DNA of 64,000 bases from JADCGM01 sp943370355 (GTDB lineage Bacteria > Pseudomonadota > Alphaproteobacteria > Sphingomonadales > Sphingomonadaceae). The DNA is taken from contig CALRQP020000008.1 of assembly GCA_943370355.1 (NCBI GenBank), positions 73,047-137,046 of the forward strand, in the 5' to 3' direction. The stretch's first letter is position 1. Every line of letters begins with the position of its first letter. A program made the translations under genes and the position numbers. The notes under the pieces were generated by a model. The model worked only from the letters and a program-made list of their open reading frames with translations. It did not search any database and was not told the DNA's origin. This document shows, piece by piece, positions 1-7,418 of the stretch.

Positions 1-908
1 TCCAGCTTGGTCTCGGTGTCGATGCCGTGGCGGCCCGCCGCAACCGCGTCCAGCCAGCCCTCCGGCTTCATCTGGCGCACTGTTGCCACACCCGCACGCC
101 GTCCATGTGCACCCGGCCCAACACCGACATAATCGCCGTATGTCCAATAGCGCAGATTGTGCCGGCTCTCGCTGCCCGGTCGCGCGTGGTTGGAAATCTC
201 ATAGGCTGGCAATCCCGCTGCAGCGGTCATCGCCTGCGTCAGCTCCCACAGGTCGGCGGCGAGGTCCTCGCCGGGTATGACGAGGTCTCCAGACGCATGC
301 AGTGTAGCGAACCGCGTCTTCGGTTCGATCGTGAGCTGATAGAGCGAGAGGTGATCCGTCCCGAACTTCAAAGCCCGCGACAGCTCGGCTTCCCAGCCGC
401 TGAGTGTCTGCCCCTCACGCGCATAGATGAGATCGAAGCTGACCCGGTCGAAGATCGATTGCGCGACGTCGAGCGCGGCGAGACCCATAGCGACGTCGTG
501 CGGACGGCCGAGCCGTTTCAACGCCGCATCGTCCAGTGCCTGCAGGCCGAGCGAAACGCGATTCACCCCGGCGGCGGCGAACCCCGCGAATCGTGATGAT
601 TCCACGCTTGAAGGATTGGCCTCCAGCGTGATTTCGAGACCCGGTTCGACGGGCCACAACCGAGCCACTTCGTCGATGACCGCGCCGGTCGTTGCTGGGT
701 CCATCAACGACGGCGTGCCGCCACCGAAAAATATGCTGGTGACCCGGTGATCGGGCGTAACGCTCGCCTCATGCCGCAAGTCGGCGAGCAACGCCTCGCG
801 CCAGCCCGTCTCGCCGATCTTCGCACGGACATGGCTGTTGAAGTCGCAATAGGGGCATTTGGTGACGCAGAACGGCCAGTGCACATAGACAGCGAGCGGT
901 TCGCGCAC
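1..908 (-). CDS. hemW: HemW-like radical SAM heme chaperone (C-terminus outside window)
   Basis: Radical SAM protein of the HemW family (formerly called oxygen-independent coproporphyrinogen oxidase-like), thought to deliver heme to respiratory proteins. It starts with GTG at 908-906, so a search for ATG starts misses it. The first residues read VREPLAVYVHWPFC and are followed at once by the CxxxCxxC cluster motif (CVTKCPYC) and DFNSHV. FFGGGTPS follows about 50 residues later, and the DLIYARPGQ-like segment reads DLIYAREGQ. About 302 residues lie in the window; the family usually has 380-400, so the C-terminal part is beyond base 1. The GTG lies one base past the rdgB stop, consistent with translational coupling in an rph-rdgB-hemW operon. 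The family assignment is firm; the chaperone role rests on family knowledge. Confidence 0.93.
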   Translation of the reverse strand, partial: MREPLAVYVHWPFCVTKCPYCDFNSHVRAKIGETGWREALLADLRHEASVTPDHRVTSIFFGGGTPSLMDPATTGAVIDEVARLWPVEPGLEITLEANPSSVESSRFAGFAAAGVNRVSLGLQALDDAALKRLGRPHDVAMGLAALDVAQSIFDRVSFDLIYAREGQTLSGWEAELSRALKFGTDHLSLYQLTIEPKTRFATLHASGDLVIPGEDLAADLWELTQAMTAAAGLPAYEISNHARPGSESRHNLRYWTYGDYVGVGPGAHGRRAGVATVRQMKPEGWLDAVAAGRHGIDTETKL

Positions 909-909
909 C

Positions 910-1512
910 TCAGAAACTGACAGCGACCAGCTTCGCGAAGGCCAAGGCCCGGTGGCTGATCGCATGCTTTTTGTCGGGGTCCATCTCGCCAAAGGTCTGG
1001 TCGTAACCCACCGGCATGAACACCGGATCATAGCCGAAGCCCCGGTCGCCACGCGGTGGCCAGACCAGCGTCCCGGCAACGCGCCCCTCGAACACATCGG
1101 CATGCCCGTCGGGCCAAGTTAGCGCCAGCGTGCAGACGAACTGCGCATCCCGCACGGCACCCTCGGGCAGCGCCGCCTCGACCTTGTGCATCGCCATCAT
1201 CCAGTCGCGCGCGCCGTCGGGCCGCTCCGCCCAATTGGCAGTATAAACCCCCGGCTGCCCACCGAGCGCCGCGACTTCCAGCCCGCTGTCGTCGCTGAGC
1301 GCCACCATGCCCGACGCGCGCGACGCCGCATGCGCTTTCAACAGCGCATTCCCCGCGAAACTGTCCTCGGTTTCCTCGGGCTCAGGCAAGCCGAGTTCGC
1401 CCGCCGCAACGGGTTCCATGCCATAGGGTCCGAGCAACGCCGCGATCTCGCGCACCTTGCCGTGATTATGGGTCGCCAGGACCAGCGGCCCGGGCATCAG
1501 CCTGCGGCTCAC
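910..1512 (-). CDS. rdgB: RdgB/HAM1-type XTP/dITP diphosphatase
   Basis: Non-canonical purine NTP pyrophosphatase. It hydrolyses ITP, dITP and XTP to the monophosphates, keeping deaminated purines out of nucleic acids. The 200-aa length fits the family. Visible landmarks are the N-terminal nucleotide motif LATHNHGKVREI, the SFAGNALLKA segment, DDSGLEV with its catalytic Asp, GDRGFGYDPVF and the C-terminal KHAISHRA. The start is GTG at 1512-1510, which overlaps the rph TGA in a GTGA junction and implies coupled translation. A Met six codons in (MPGPLVLATHN) is an alternative start. The middle gene of rph-rdgB-hemW, a common alphaproteobacterial order. Confidence 0.96.
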   Translation of the reverse strand: MSRRLMPGPLVLATHNHGKVREIAALLGPYGMEPVAAGELGLPEPEETEDSFAGNALLKAHAASRASGMVALSDDSGLEVAALGGQPGVYTANWAERPDGARDWMMAMHKVEAALPEGAVRDAQFVCTLALTWPDGHADVFEGRVAGTLVWPPRGDRGFGYDPVFMPVGYDQTFGEMDPDKKHAISHRALAFAKLVAVSF

Positions 1513-2225
1513 CGCCCGGCAGCCGCCGCCTGCGCTGCGAAAATGTTGTCGCAGCCGATGCGGGCGAGGCGAAGCATCCGGAGCAGGCCTTCCTCGTCAT
1601 AGGGCGCCCCCTCGGCGGTCGCCTGTACCTCGACGATGCCGCCGCCTTCGATAAGCACGAAATTGGCGTCGGTCTCGGCCGAGGAATCCTCAGGATAGTC
1701 GAGGTCGAGCACCGCCGTCCCCTCGTAGAAACCGCACGAAACCGCCGCGACCCGGCTCTTGATCGGATCGACCTTCAGGTCATTTTTCTTCATGATCCCG
1801 TCGACCGCCATGCGCAGCGCCACCCAAGCGCCGGAAATGGCAGCGGTGCGCGTGCCGCCGTCAGCCTGGATCACGTCGCAATCGAGCGTGATCTGGCGCT
1901 CGCCGAGCAGCTTGAGATCAGTAACGGCGCGAAGCGACCGGCCGATCAGCCGCTGGATTTCCTGGGTGCGGCCCGACTGCTTGCCCTTGGCTGCCTCGCG
2001 CTGTCCACGCGTGTGGGTGGCTCGCGGCAGCATGCCATATTCAGCCGTCACCCAGCCCTGCCCCTTCCCGCGTAGCCACGGCGGCAGCCGTTCTTCGACC
2101 GACGCGGTGACGAGCACATGCGTATCGCCGAATTTGACGAGGCACGAGCCCTCGGCATGGCGCGAAAATCCCGCGATCATTTCGATGGCACGCATTTCGT
2201 CGGGGGCGCGACCGCTGGGGCGCAT
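1509..2225 (-). CDS. rph: Ribonuclease PH
   Basis: Phosphorolytic 3'-5' exoribonuclease that trims tRNA 3' ends. The chosen start (MRPSGRAPDEMR) gives 238 aa, the usual length. The reading frame is open 19 codons further upstream, but that would run into hrcA regulatory DNA, and the ATG at 2225 has a good Shine-Dalgarno sequence (AGGAGAC, seven bases away). Landmarks: GSCLVKFGDTHVL, EYGMLPRATHTR, GRSLRAVTDLKLLGERQ, and DCDVIQADGGTRTA near the active site. First gene of a leftward operon with rdgB and hemW, divergent from hrcA with about 84 bases between starts. Confidence 0.97.
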   Translation of the reverse strand: MRPSGRAPDEMRAIEMIAGFSRHAEGSCLVKFGDTHVLVTASVEERLPPWLRGKGQGWVTAEYGMLPRATHTRGQREAAKGKQSGRTQEIQRLIGRSLRAVTDLKLLGERQITLDCDVIQADGGTRTAAISGAWVALRMAVDGIMKKNDLKVDPIKSRVAAVSCGFYEGTAVLDLDYPEDSSAETDANFVLIEGGGIVEVQATAEGAPYDEEGLLRMLRLARIGCDNIFAAQAAAAGR

Positions 2226-2269
2226 GGCTTGTCTCCTGATACCGGGTTGGCGGCGTGTAGGTCGCACCC

Positions 2270-2300
2270 GTTGAGCGCGCAAGTCCGAGCGCCTACATTG
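2270..2300 (+). promoter_or_regulatory. Candidate RpoH-type promoter of hrcA-grpE
   Basis: GTTG at 2270-2273, then 18 bases, then CCTACATTG at 2292-2300. The alphaproteobacterial heat-shock sigma consensus is CTTG-N17/18-CYTATNTNNG, and this differs mainly at the first base and at one -10 base. The same arrangement lies before dnaK and clpB in this window. The predicted start would fall around 2305-2308, leaving almost no leader before the ATG at 2310. No CIRCE operator (TTAGCACTC-N9-GAGTGCTAA) was seen here. Confidence 0.5.
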
Positions 2301-2309
2301 GCGTCGCCC

Positions 2310-3356
2310 ATGTCCGGACCCAGCATCACCGAACTGAACGACCGCGCGCGCGACATCTTTCGCACGATCGTCGAATCCTATCTGGCGAGCGGCTCGCCGG
2401 TCGGGTCGCGCACACTGTCCAAACTCGGTGCGCTTGGCCTGTCACCGGCCTCGATCCGCAACGTCATGCAGGATCTGGAGGAACTCGGGCTGCTCGCCAG
2501 CCCTCATGTCTCGGCAGGACGCATCCCGACCGACATCGGCCTCCGCCTTTTCGTCGATGGCATGATGCAGACCTCGGCACCGTCGGTCGAAGACCGCGCC
2601 GCCATCGAAGGCCAGATGCGCGGACAGGGTGGCTCGATCGAAGACATCATGGGTCGCGCAACCGCGGCACTGTCAGGCCTCAGCGCCTGCGCCGCCGTCG
2701 TGATGGCCCCAAAACGCGAGCTCGTGCTGCGCCAGCTGTCCTTCGTGCCTATGGGTCCGGACCGCGCGCTCGCTGTGCTCGTCGGCGATGACGGCACCGT
2801 CGAGAACCGCGCCATCGACCTGCCGCCGGGATTGCCGTCATCCGCGCTGATCCAGGCAGCGAATTACATCAATGCGCGCCTCGCGGGGCTCACCCTCGCC
2901 CAGGCGGCCGCCCGCCTCGCGCAGGAGATGGCGGCGGACCGGGCCGCGCTCGACGAGGCTGCGCAGGACGTCGTCGCAAAAGGCTTGGCGCTCTGGTCGT
3001 CGGACGGCCTATCGCGCCCGGTGCTGATCGTCCGCGGCAGTTCGCATCTGCTCGACGATCGGGCTGCCGCCGACATCGAACGGGTTCGCTCATTGCTGGC
3101 CGATCTTGACGGCAAGGAGGATCTGGCGCGTGTCCTCGACTTGGCGCGCGATGGTCAGGGCATGAAGATTTTCATCGGGTCGGAGAACAAGCTGTTCTCT
3201 TTGTCCGGCTCGAGCGTTATCGCGGCGCCGTACCGCGCGGCGGGCGATCGCATCGTTGGCGTCGTCGGCGTCATCGGCCCGACGCGGTTGAACTACGCGC
3301 GGGTCGTTCCCATGGTGGACTATACCGCACAGGCATTGAGCAGGTTGATTGCATGA
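2310..3356 (+). CDS. hrcA: Heat-inducible transcription repressor HrcA
   Basis: Repressor that binds CIRCE elements, usually before groESL, and is kept active by GroEL. Length is 348 aa, typical for the family. The start is fixed by MSGPSITELNDRARDIF. It is followed by the winged-helix segment VGSRTLSKLGALGLSPAS and SIRNVMQDLEELGLL, then the conserved HVSAGRIPTD. The C-terminal part contains the expected conserved FIGSENK. The stop overlaps the grpE ATG in an ATGA junction, so the two are one unit. No CIRCE is visible in this window, so its target operon lies elsewhere or has diverged; the local heat-shock genes more likely depend on RpoH. Confidence 0.97.
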   Translation: MSGPSITELNDRARDIFRTIVESYLASGSPVGSRTLSKLGALGLSPASIRNVMQDLEELGLLASPHVSAGRIPTDIGLRLFVDGMMQTSAPSVEDRAAIEGQMRGQGGSIEDIMGRATAALSGLSACAAVVMAPKRELVLRQLSFVPMGPDRALAVLVGDDGTVENRAIDLPPGLPSSALIQAANYINARLAGLTLAQAAARLAQEMAADRAALDEAAQDVVAKGLALWSSDGLSRPVLIVRGSSHLLDDRAAADIERVRSLLADLDGKEDLARVLDLARDGQGMKIFIGSENKLFSLSGSSVIAAPYRAAGDRIVGVVGVIGPTRLNYARVVPMVDYTAQALSRLIA

Positions 3357-3898
3357 CTGACGAGACAGTGAATACGCCCGAGGACGAAGACATCGGCGCG
3401 GCAGCTCCCGATTTCGAGGCGCTGTTGGCCGCCAAGGACGCCGAGATTGCCGAACTGAAGGACCGCATGCTGCGTGCCGCCGCCGAAGCTGAGAACAGCC
3501 GCCGCCGGCTCGAGCGCGACAAGGCCGACGCGGTTGCCTATGCGACGACCGGCTTTGCCCGAGACCTGCTCGGTGTCGCAGACAATCTGCGCCGCGCGGT
3601 CGATTCGATTCCTGCCGCCGCGCGCGAGGATGAGGCGGTGAAGGGCATCGTGACCGGCGTCGAGATGACCGAAAAGGAACTGCAATCGGTGCTTGGCCGC
3701 CATGGCGTTTCGCGGGTTGAGGCCGTCGGGCAGAAGCTCGACCCCAACCGCCACCAGGCGATGATCGAAGTCGAGCACGACCATGAGCCGGGCACGATCA
3801 TCCAGGAACTTCAGGCCGGCTATGTGATCAAGGACCGGCTGCTGCGACCGGCGCTGGTCAGCGTTGCCAAGGCGAAGAGCGGCGACGCTGCCGCCTGA
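3353..3898 (+). CDS. grpE: Nucleotide exchange factor GrpE
   Basis: Cochaperone that releases ADP from DnaK. Length is 181 aa. An acidic disordered N-terminus (TVNTPEDEDIGAAAPDFE) leads into a long coiled-coil helix (residues about 20-65, KDAEIAELKDRML then AEAENSRRRLERDK). The C-terminal beta domain follows with EGVEMTEKEL-like (VTGVEMTEKEL), KLDPNRHQAM and GYVIKDRLLRPALVSVAK, the family signature. Overlaps hrcA by four bases (ATGA). Its partners DnaK and DnaJ are encoded 1.5 kb downstream in a separate unit. Confidence 0.97.
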   Translation: MTDETVNTPEDEDIGAAAPDFEALLAAKDAEIAELKDRMLRAAAEAENSRRRLERDKADAVAYATTGFARDLLGVADNLRRAVDSIPAAAREDEAVKGIVTGVEMTEKELQSVLGRHGVSRVEAVGQKLDPNRHQAMIEVEHDHEPGTIIQELQAGYVIKDRLLRPALVSVAKAKSGDAAA

Positions 3899-3920
3899 CG
3901 CGCGAAGTGGGGAACACGCC

Positions 3921-4223
3921 ATGTTGATCGTCATTGCCCGCGCCGAAGTCGATCCGGCCCGCATCGCCGAACTCCAGCCCGCGCTCGATGCGATGATGCG
4001 CGCGACCTGGGACGAGTCCGGCTGCCTCAGCTACTCGATGGCGGTGGAGAGCGCGTCCGAAGGCATCGTTACCATCGTCGAGCGCTGGTCCGACGAGGCT
4101 TCGCTCAAGGCGCATTTCAAGCAACCGCACATGATGGCGTTCAATAAAGCCATCCAAGGCGCGGTACGCTCGATCGACGTCAAGCTTTACGACGCGATCA
4201 ACGAACGGTCGCTGCCCGTCTGA
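3921..4223 (+). CDS. Antibiotic biosynthesis monooxygenase (ABM) domain protein
   Basis: A 100-aa single-domain protein of the ABM/quinol monooxygenase fold (dimeric alpha+beta barrel). It starts MLIVIARAEVDPARI. The typical middle GCLSYSMAVES and the VERWSDEASLKAHFKQPHM motif, characteristic of YgiN-like proteins, are present. The ATG at 3921 has GGGGA nine bases upstream; the frame is open further up but would overlap grpE. Family members oxidise quinols or polyketides without metal or cofactor, or act on heme; the substrate here is unknown. It lies 22 bases after grpE and may be co-transcribed. A second ABM gene is at 35463. Confidence 0.85.
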   Translation: MLIVIARAEVDPARIAELQPALDAMMRATWDESGCLSYSMAVESASEGIVTIVERWSDEASLKAHFKQPHMMAFNKAIQGAVRSIDVKLYDAINERSLPV

Positions 4224-4230
4224 TTTGAGC

Positions 4231-4716
4231 TCAGGCGGCCGCGCCGGCAGCCCATGTACCGAATGGAATGATCGCCGCGAGCGCGGCATCGCAGAACCCG
4301 GTTTCGCGCGCGACATAGGCATGCTGCACGATCATCGCCTGCTGCTCGATGCCGTAGCGGCGAAACGGCTTGCCGGGTTTGAGCGCATAGCGATAGCGCG
4401 CGAACGGCGGGCGGCGCAGCGGCAGATACAGCCCCTGCTGGCACTGCCACACATGCACGAGTTCGTGGACGACGAGTGCCCGAAGCCCAAGCGTCGATTT
4501 GGTGTAATCATCACGCCAGTGCGGACTGTCCGGATGGAACCAAATGTTTCCGTCGGGGGCCATGACAACCGTCGCGGGCTGTAGCGGCCAATATTTGGCG
4601 CGTCGAAAGCGCAGCGGCGCGGAATCGAGCGAAGCGCCGAACACCGAATGGATCAGATCAACTTCGCCTGCGGTCGGCGGGCGAGAGGGTTTAGCCGTGC
4701 GTGTTGTCCATCGCAT
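4231..4716 (-). CDS. Zincin-like HExxH protein ('vgr-related' type of sphingomonads)
   Basis: A 161-aa protein without signal peptide, with one clear motif: VVHELVHVWQ (HExxH, metal ligands plus catalytic Glu) near residue 85. About 35 residues later GIEQQAMIVQHAY could supply the third ligand region. The N-terminal half has WPLQPATVVMAPDGNIWFHP. Similar sphingomonad proteins are often annotated vgr-related, without experimental support. Its start overlaps the 3' end of the PCuAC gene by 26 bases, so the pair is probably one transcript. A zinc-dependent peptidase-like fold is inferred; proteolytic activity is not shown. Confidence 0.72.
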   Translation of the reverse strand: MRWTTRTAKPSRPPTAGEVDLIHSVFGASLDSAPLRFRRAKYWPLQPATVVMAPDGNIWFHPDSPHWRDDYTKSTLGLRALVVHELVHVWQCQQGLYLPLRRPPFARYRYALKPGKPFRRYGIEQQAMIVQHAYVARETGFCDAALAAIIPFGTWAAGAAA

Positions 4717-5188
4717 CGCTGGCTGAACGCGCGGTTGCCAAGATCTGGACCGGACCGGCCTTGGCGAAATGGAAGGTCAGCGGCACCGCTGTGCCGGGCT
4801 TCGTCGCTACAGGCAGGCCGTAAATCATCAAATGCTTGCCGCCGGGCGCAAAGGCGACCTGTGTATTGGCGCGCACGTCGACGGCCTTCAGCGCGCTCAT
4901 CGACATCGCGCCGTGCATCGTTATCGTCTCGTGCAGCTCGACGCGGGTGCCCGCCGGGCCCGAGATACGCTCCAGCCGATCATCAGCCGCGCCACCTTCG
5001 AGGTGGAAATAACCGGCGGCCGGCCGGCCGGGCACCGGGGCCAGTCGCACGATCGCGTTGCTGACCTGCACCTGCTCGATGCCCCTCGAATGGGCGAGCC
5101 GCCCCGTCAGGAGGGCCAGCCCGAGCATAAGCAAAGCAATGATGATGGCGGCGGTGCCGAAGCGCCGGGCGCCGATTCGCGTGTCCAT
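4691..5188 (-). CDS. PCuAC-family periplasmic copper chaperone
   Basis: A 165-aa protein with an N-terminal membrane/signal anchor (residues about 10-32, AAIIIALLMLGLALL). The following domain matches the PCuAC (DUF461) family, which delivers Cu(I) to cytochrome oxidase. The copper motif is visible: LHETITMHGAMSM, then about 20 residues on GGKHLMIYGL, giving the H/M...HxM arrangement. Typical length is 150-180 aa. The stop lies within the next gene of the pair (HExxH protein). No cox or sco genes are in the window, so the link to oxidase assembly is from family knowledge only. Confidence 0.88.
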   Translation of the reverse strand: MDTRIGARRFGTAAIIIALLMLGLALLTGRLAHSRGIEQVQVSNAIVRLAPVPGRPAAGYFHLEGGAADDRLERISGPAGTRVELHETITMHGAMSMSALKAVDVRANTQVAFAPGGKHLMIYGLPVATKPGTAVPLTFHFAKAGPVQILATARSASDAMDNTHG

Positions 5189-5310
5189 AAACTTCCTAAC
5201 GTCGGGCAGCGGAGATAAACCCGGCCTAGCGGCAAGTCGACCACCCTGCGGCGACCTGTCGCTTGTCCCATGTGCGGAACGATTGAGTCGTACTGGAATC
5301 GCCGCAAAGT

Positions 5311-5342
5311 CTTGCGACGCCCGTGCGGCCTTCCTACATCGC
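5311..5342 (+). promoter_or_regulatory. Candidate RpoH-type promoter of dnaK-dnaJ
   Basis: CTTG at 5311-5314, 18 bases, then CCTACATCG at 5333-5341. This matches the alphaproteobacterial heat-shock consensus CTTG-N17/18-CYTATNTNNG except for C in place of T at one -10 position and the final G. The predicted start near 5348 gives a leader of about 80 bases. It is the best of the three similar sites before hrcA, dnaK and clpB. A weaker CCCATGT at 5267-5273 resembles the E. coli RpoH -10 box but lacks a good -35 partner. Confidence 0.6.
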
Positions 5343-5430
5343 CAACGCAGCCCGGATGCCGTGCTTGCCTTGCGAGGCGGCGGCGGGCTTGGAGACTAGT
5401 TCGGTTCCAGATTTTTCGGAGAGCACAGGA

Positions 5431-7329
5431 ATGGCCAAAGTCATCGGCATCGACCTCGGCACCACCAACAGCTGCGTTGCAGTGATGGAAGGGTCGACCC
5501 CCAAGGTTATCGAAAATGCGGAAGGCGCGCGCACGACGCCGTCGCAGGTTGCCTTCACCAAGGACGGCGAGCGACTCGTCGGCCAGCCAGCCAAGCGCCA
5601 GGCAGTGACCAACCCCGAGAATACCGTGTTCGCGGTCAAGCGCCTGATCGGCCGCCGGTTCGATGACCCGATGACCCAGAAGGACATGGGTCTTGTTCCC
5701 TACAAGATCGTCAAGGGCGGCAATGGCGACGCCTGGGTCAAGGCAGGCGGCAAGGATTACAGCCCCTCCGAAGTCTCGGCCTTCATCCTCCAGAAGATGA
5801 AGGAAACCGCCGAATCCTATCTTGGCGAAACCGTCACGCAGGCCGTCATCACGGTCCCCGCCTACTTCAACGACGCCCAGCGTCAGGCGACCAAGGACGC
5901 CGGCAAGATCGCCGGTCTCGAAGTGCTGCGCATCATCAACGAGCCGACAGCGGCGGCGCTTGCCTATGGTCTCGACAAGAAGGCCGGCGCGACGATCGCG
6001 GTTTATGACTTGGGCGGCGGCACCTTCGACGTGTCGATCCTTGAGCTCGGCGACGGCGTGTTCGAGGTGAAGTCGACGAGCGGCGACACCTTCCTCGGCG
6101 GTGAAGACTTCGACGCCAAGGTCGTCGAGTTCCTCGCAGCAGACTTCAAAAAGTCGGAAGGCATCGACCTGCGCAGTGACCGTTTGGCGCTGCAGCGTTT
6201 GAAGGAAGCCGCCGAAAAGGCGAAGATCGAACTGTCGTCGTCGGCCTCGACCGAGGTCAACCTGCCGTTCATCACGGCCGACGCGACGGGTCCGAAGCAT
6301 CTCGTCAAGTCGATCACCCGTGCCGACCTCGAAAAGCTCGTCATCGATCTGATCGAGAAGACCCGGAAGCCCTGCATCGACGCGATGAACGAAGCCGGTG
6401 TGAAAGCCGACGCGATCGACGAAGTCATCCTCGTCGGCGGTATGAGCCGCATGCCGCGCGTCCGTCAGTTCGTGAAGGAACTGTTCGGCAAGGAGCCGAA
6501 CACCTCGGTCAACCCTGACGAAGTCGTGGCGATGGGCGCGGCCATTCAGGCCGGCGTGTTGCAGGGCGACGTCAAGGACGTGCTGCTGCTCGACGTGACC
6601 CCGCTGTCGCTCGGCATCGAGACTTTGGGCGGCGTGTTCACCCGCATGATCGACCGCAACACGACGATCCCGACCAAGAAGTCGCAGACCTATTCGACGG
6701 CTGACGACAATCAGTCGGCGGTGACGATCCGCGTGCTGCAGGGCGAGCGCGAAATGGCGGCGGACAACAAGCTGCTCGGCAATTTCGATCTCGTCGGCAT
6801 TCCGCCCGCCCCGCGCGGCGTGCCGCAGATTGAGGTGACCTTCGACATCGACGCCAACGGCCTCGTCAATGTCAGCGCCAAGGACAAGGGCACCGGCAAG
6901 GAGCAGCAGATCCGCATCCAGGCCTCGGGTGGCCTCAGCGACGCCGACATCGAAAAGATGGTGAAGGACGCCGAGCAGTTCGCGGAAGAGGACAAGAAGC
7001 GCCGCGCGTCGGCGGAAGCCCGAAACCAGGCCGACAGCCTGATCCACTCGACCGAGCGCCAGCTCGCCGAACATGGCGACAAGGTCTCGGGCGAGGTGAA
7101 GGGCGAGATCGAAACCGCCGTGGCCGCGCTGAAATCGGTGCTCGACTCGAACGACGTCGATGACATCAACGCCAAGAGCCAGGCGCTCGCGCAGGCGGCG
7201 ATGAAGCTCGGCGAGGCGATCTATGCAGCGGAGCAGGCCTCGGCCGCCTCGCCGCAGCCCGACGCTGCGCCGAAAGACGACAATGTCGTCGATGCGGAAT
7301 TCTCGGAAGTCGACGACGAGAAGAAGTAA
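5431..7329 (+). CDS. dnaK: Molecular chaperone DnaK (Hsp70)
   Basis: ATP-dependent chaperone of 632 aa, standard length. Start MAKVIGIDLGTTNSCVAV with GGAGAG upstream. The three Hsp70 signatures are present: IDLGTTNS at the N-terminus, IAVYDLGGGTFDVSIL near residue 190, and VILVGGMSRMPRVRQ near residue 335. The substrate domain has LLDVTPLSLGIETLGG, and the tail is acidic (DDNVVDAEFSEVDDEKK), as usual. Works with GrpE (3353) and DnaJ (7419). Followed by a 12-bp hairpin before dnaJ, probably lowering dnaJ transcript levels. A long open frame on the opposite strand here is an artefact of codon bias. Confidence 0.99.
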   Translation: MAKVIGIDLGTTNSCVAVMEGSTPKVIENAEGARTTPSQVAFTKDGERLVGQPAKRQAVTNPENTVFAVKRLIGRRFDDPMTQKDMGLVPYKIVKGGNGDAWVKAGGKDYSPSEVSAFILQKMKETAESYLGETVTQAVITVPAYFNDAQRQATKDAGKIAGLEVLRIINEPTAAALAYGLDKKAGATIAVYDLGGGTFDVSILELGDGVFEVKSTSGDTFLGGEDFDAKVVEFLAADFKKSEGIDLRSDRLALQRLKEAAEKAKIELSSSASTEVNLPFITADATGPKHLVKSITRADLEKLVIDLIEKTRKPCIDAMNEAGVKADAIDEVILVGGMSRMPRVRQFVKELFGKEPNTSVNPDEVVAMGAAIQAGVLQGDVKDVLLLDVTPLSLGIETLGGVFTRMIDRNTTIPTKKSQTYSTADDNQSAVTIRVLQGEREMAADNKLLGNFDLVGIPPAPRGVPQIEVTFDIDANGLVNVSAKDKGTGKEQQIRIQASGGLSDADIEKMVKDAEQFAEEDKKRRASAEARNQADSLIHSTERQLAEHGDKVSGEVKGEIETAVAALKSVLDSNDVDDINAKSQALAQAAMKLGEAIYAAEQASAASPQPDAAPKDDNVVDAEFSEVDDEKK

Positions 7330-7335
7330 GCTGGC

Positions 7336-7378
7336 ATGGGCGGAGCGATTGATCCCGGTGGACAAGCGCTCCGCCCAT
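7336..7378 (+). terminator. dnaK-dnaJ intergenic hairpin (attenuator)
   Basis: Perfect 12-bp stem: ATGGGCGGAGCG at 7336-7347 pairs with CGCTCCGCCCAT at 7367-7378, with a 19-base loop. The following bases (TGCTTTGTGTTG) are only moderately T-rich, so partial termination or an RNA-processing/stability element is more likely than a full stop. It lies entirely between the dnaK stop and the dnaJ start. Confidence 0.7.
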
Positions 7379-7418
7379 TGCTTTGTGTTGCGTACAGGCG
7401 CGCCGGGGGGCCGACCGA

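Noticed and set aside
27..596. Plus-strand frames in the first 900 bases.
   Set aside because: The minus strand encodes HemW from a GTG with intact radical SAM motif; the plus frames are shadows.
2226..2309. CIRCE operator (TTAGCACTC-N9-GAGTGCTAA) before hrcA.
   Set aside because: Neither half-site is present here or before dnaK; the region fits an RpoH-type promoter better.
5267..5273. CCCATGT as E. coli-type RpoH -10 for dnaK.
   Set aside because: No CTTGAA-like box lies at the right distance, while the 5311 site has both boxes at the alphaproteobacterial spacing.
5107..7365. A 752-codon open frame on the strand opposite dnaK.
   Set aside because: dnaK is certain, and the antisense frame is rich in His/Arg/Leu with no family features. 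Such frames arise from strong third-position GC bias.
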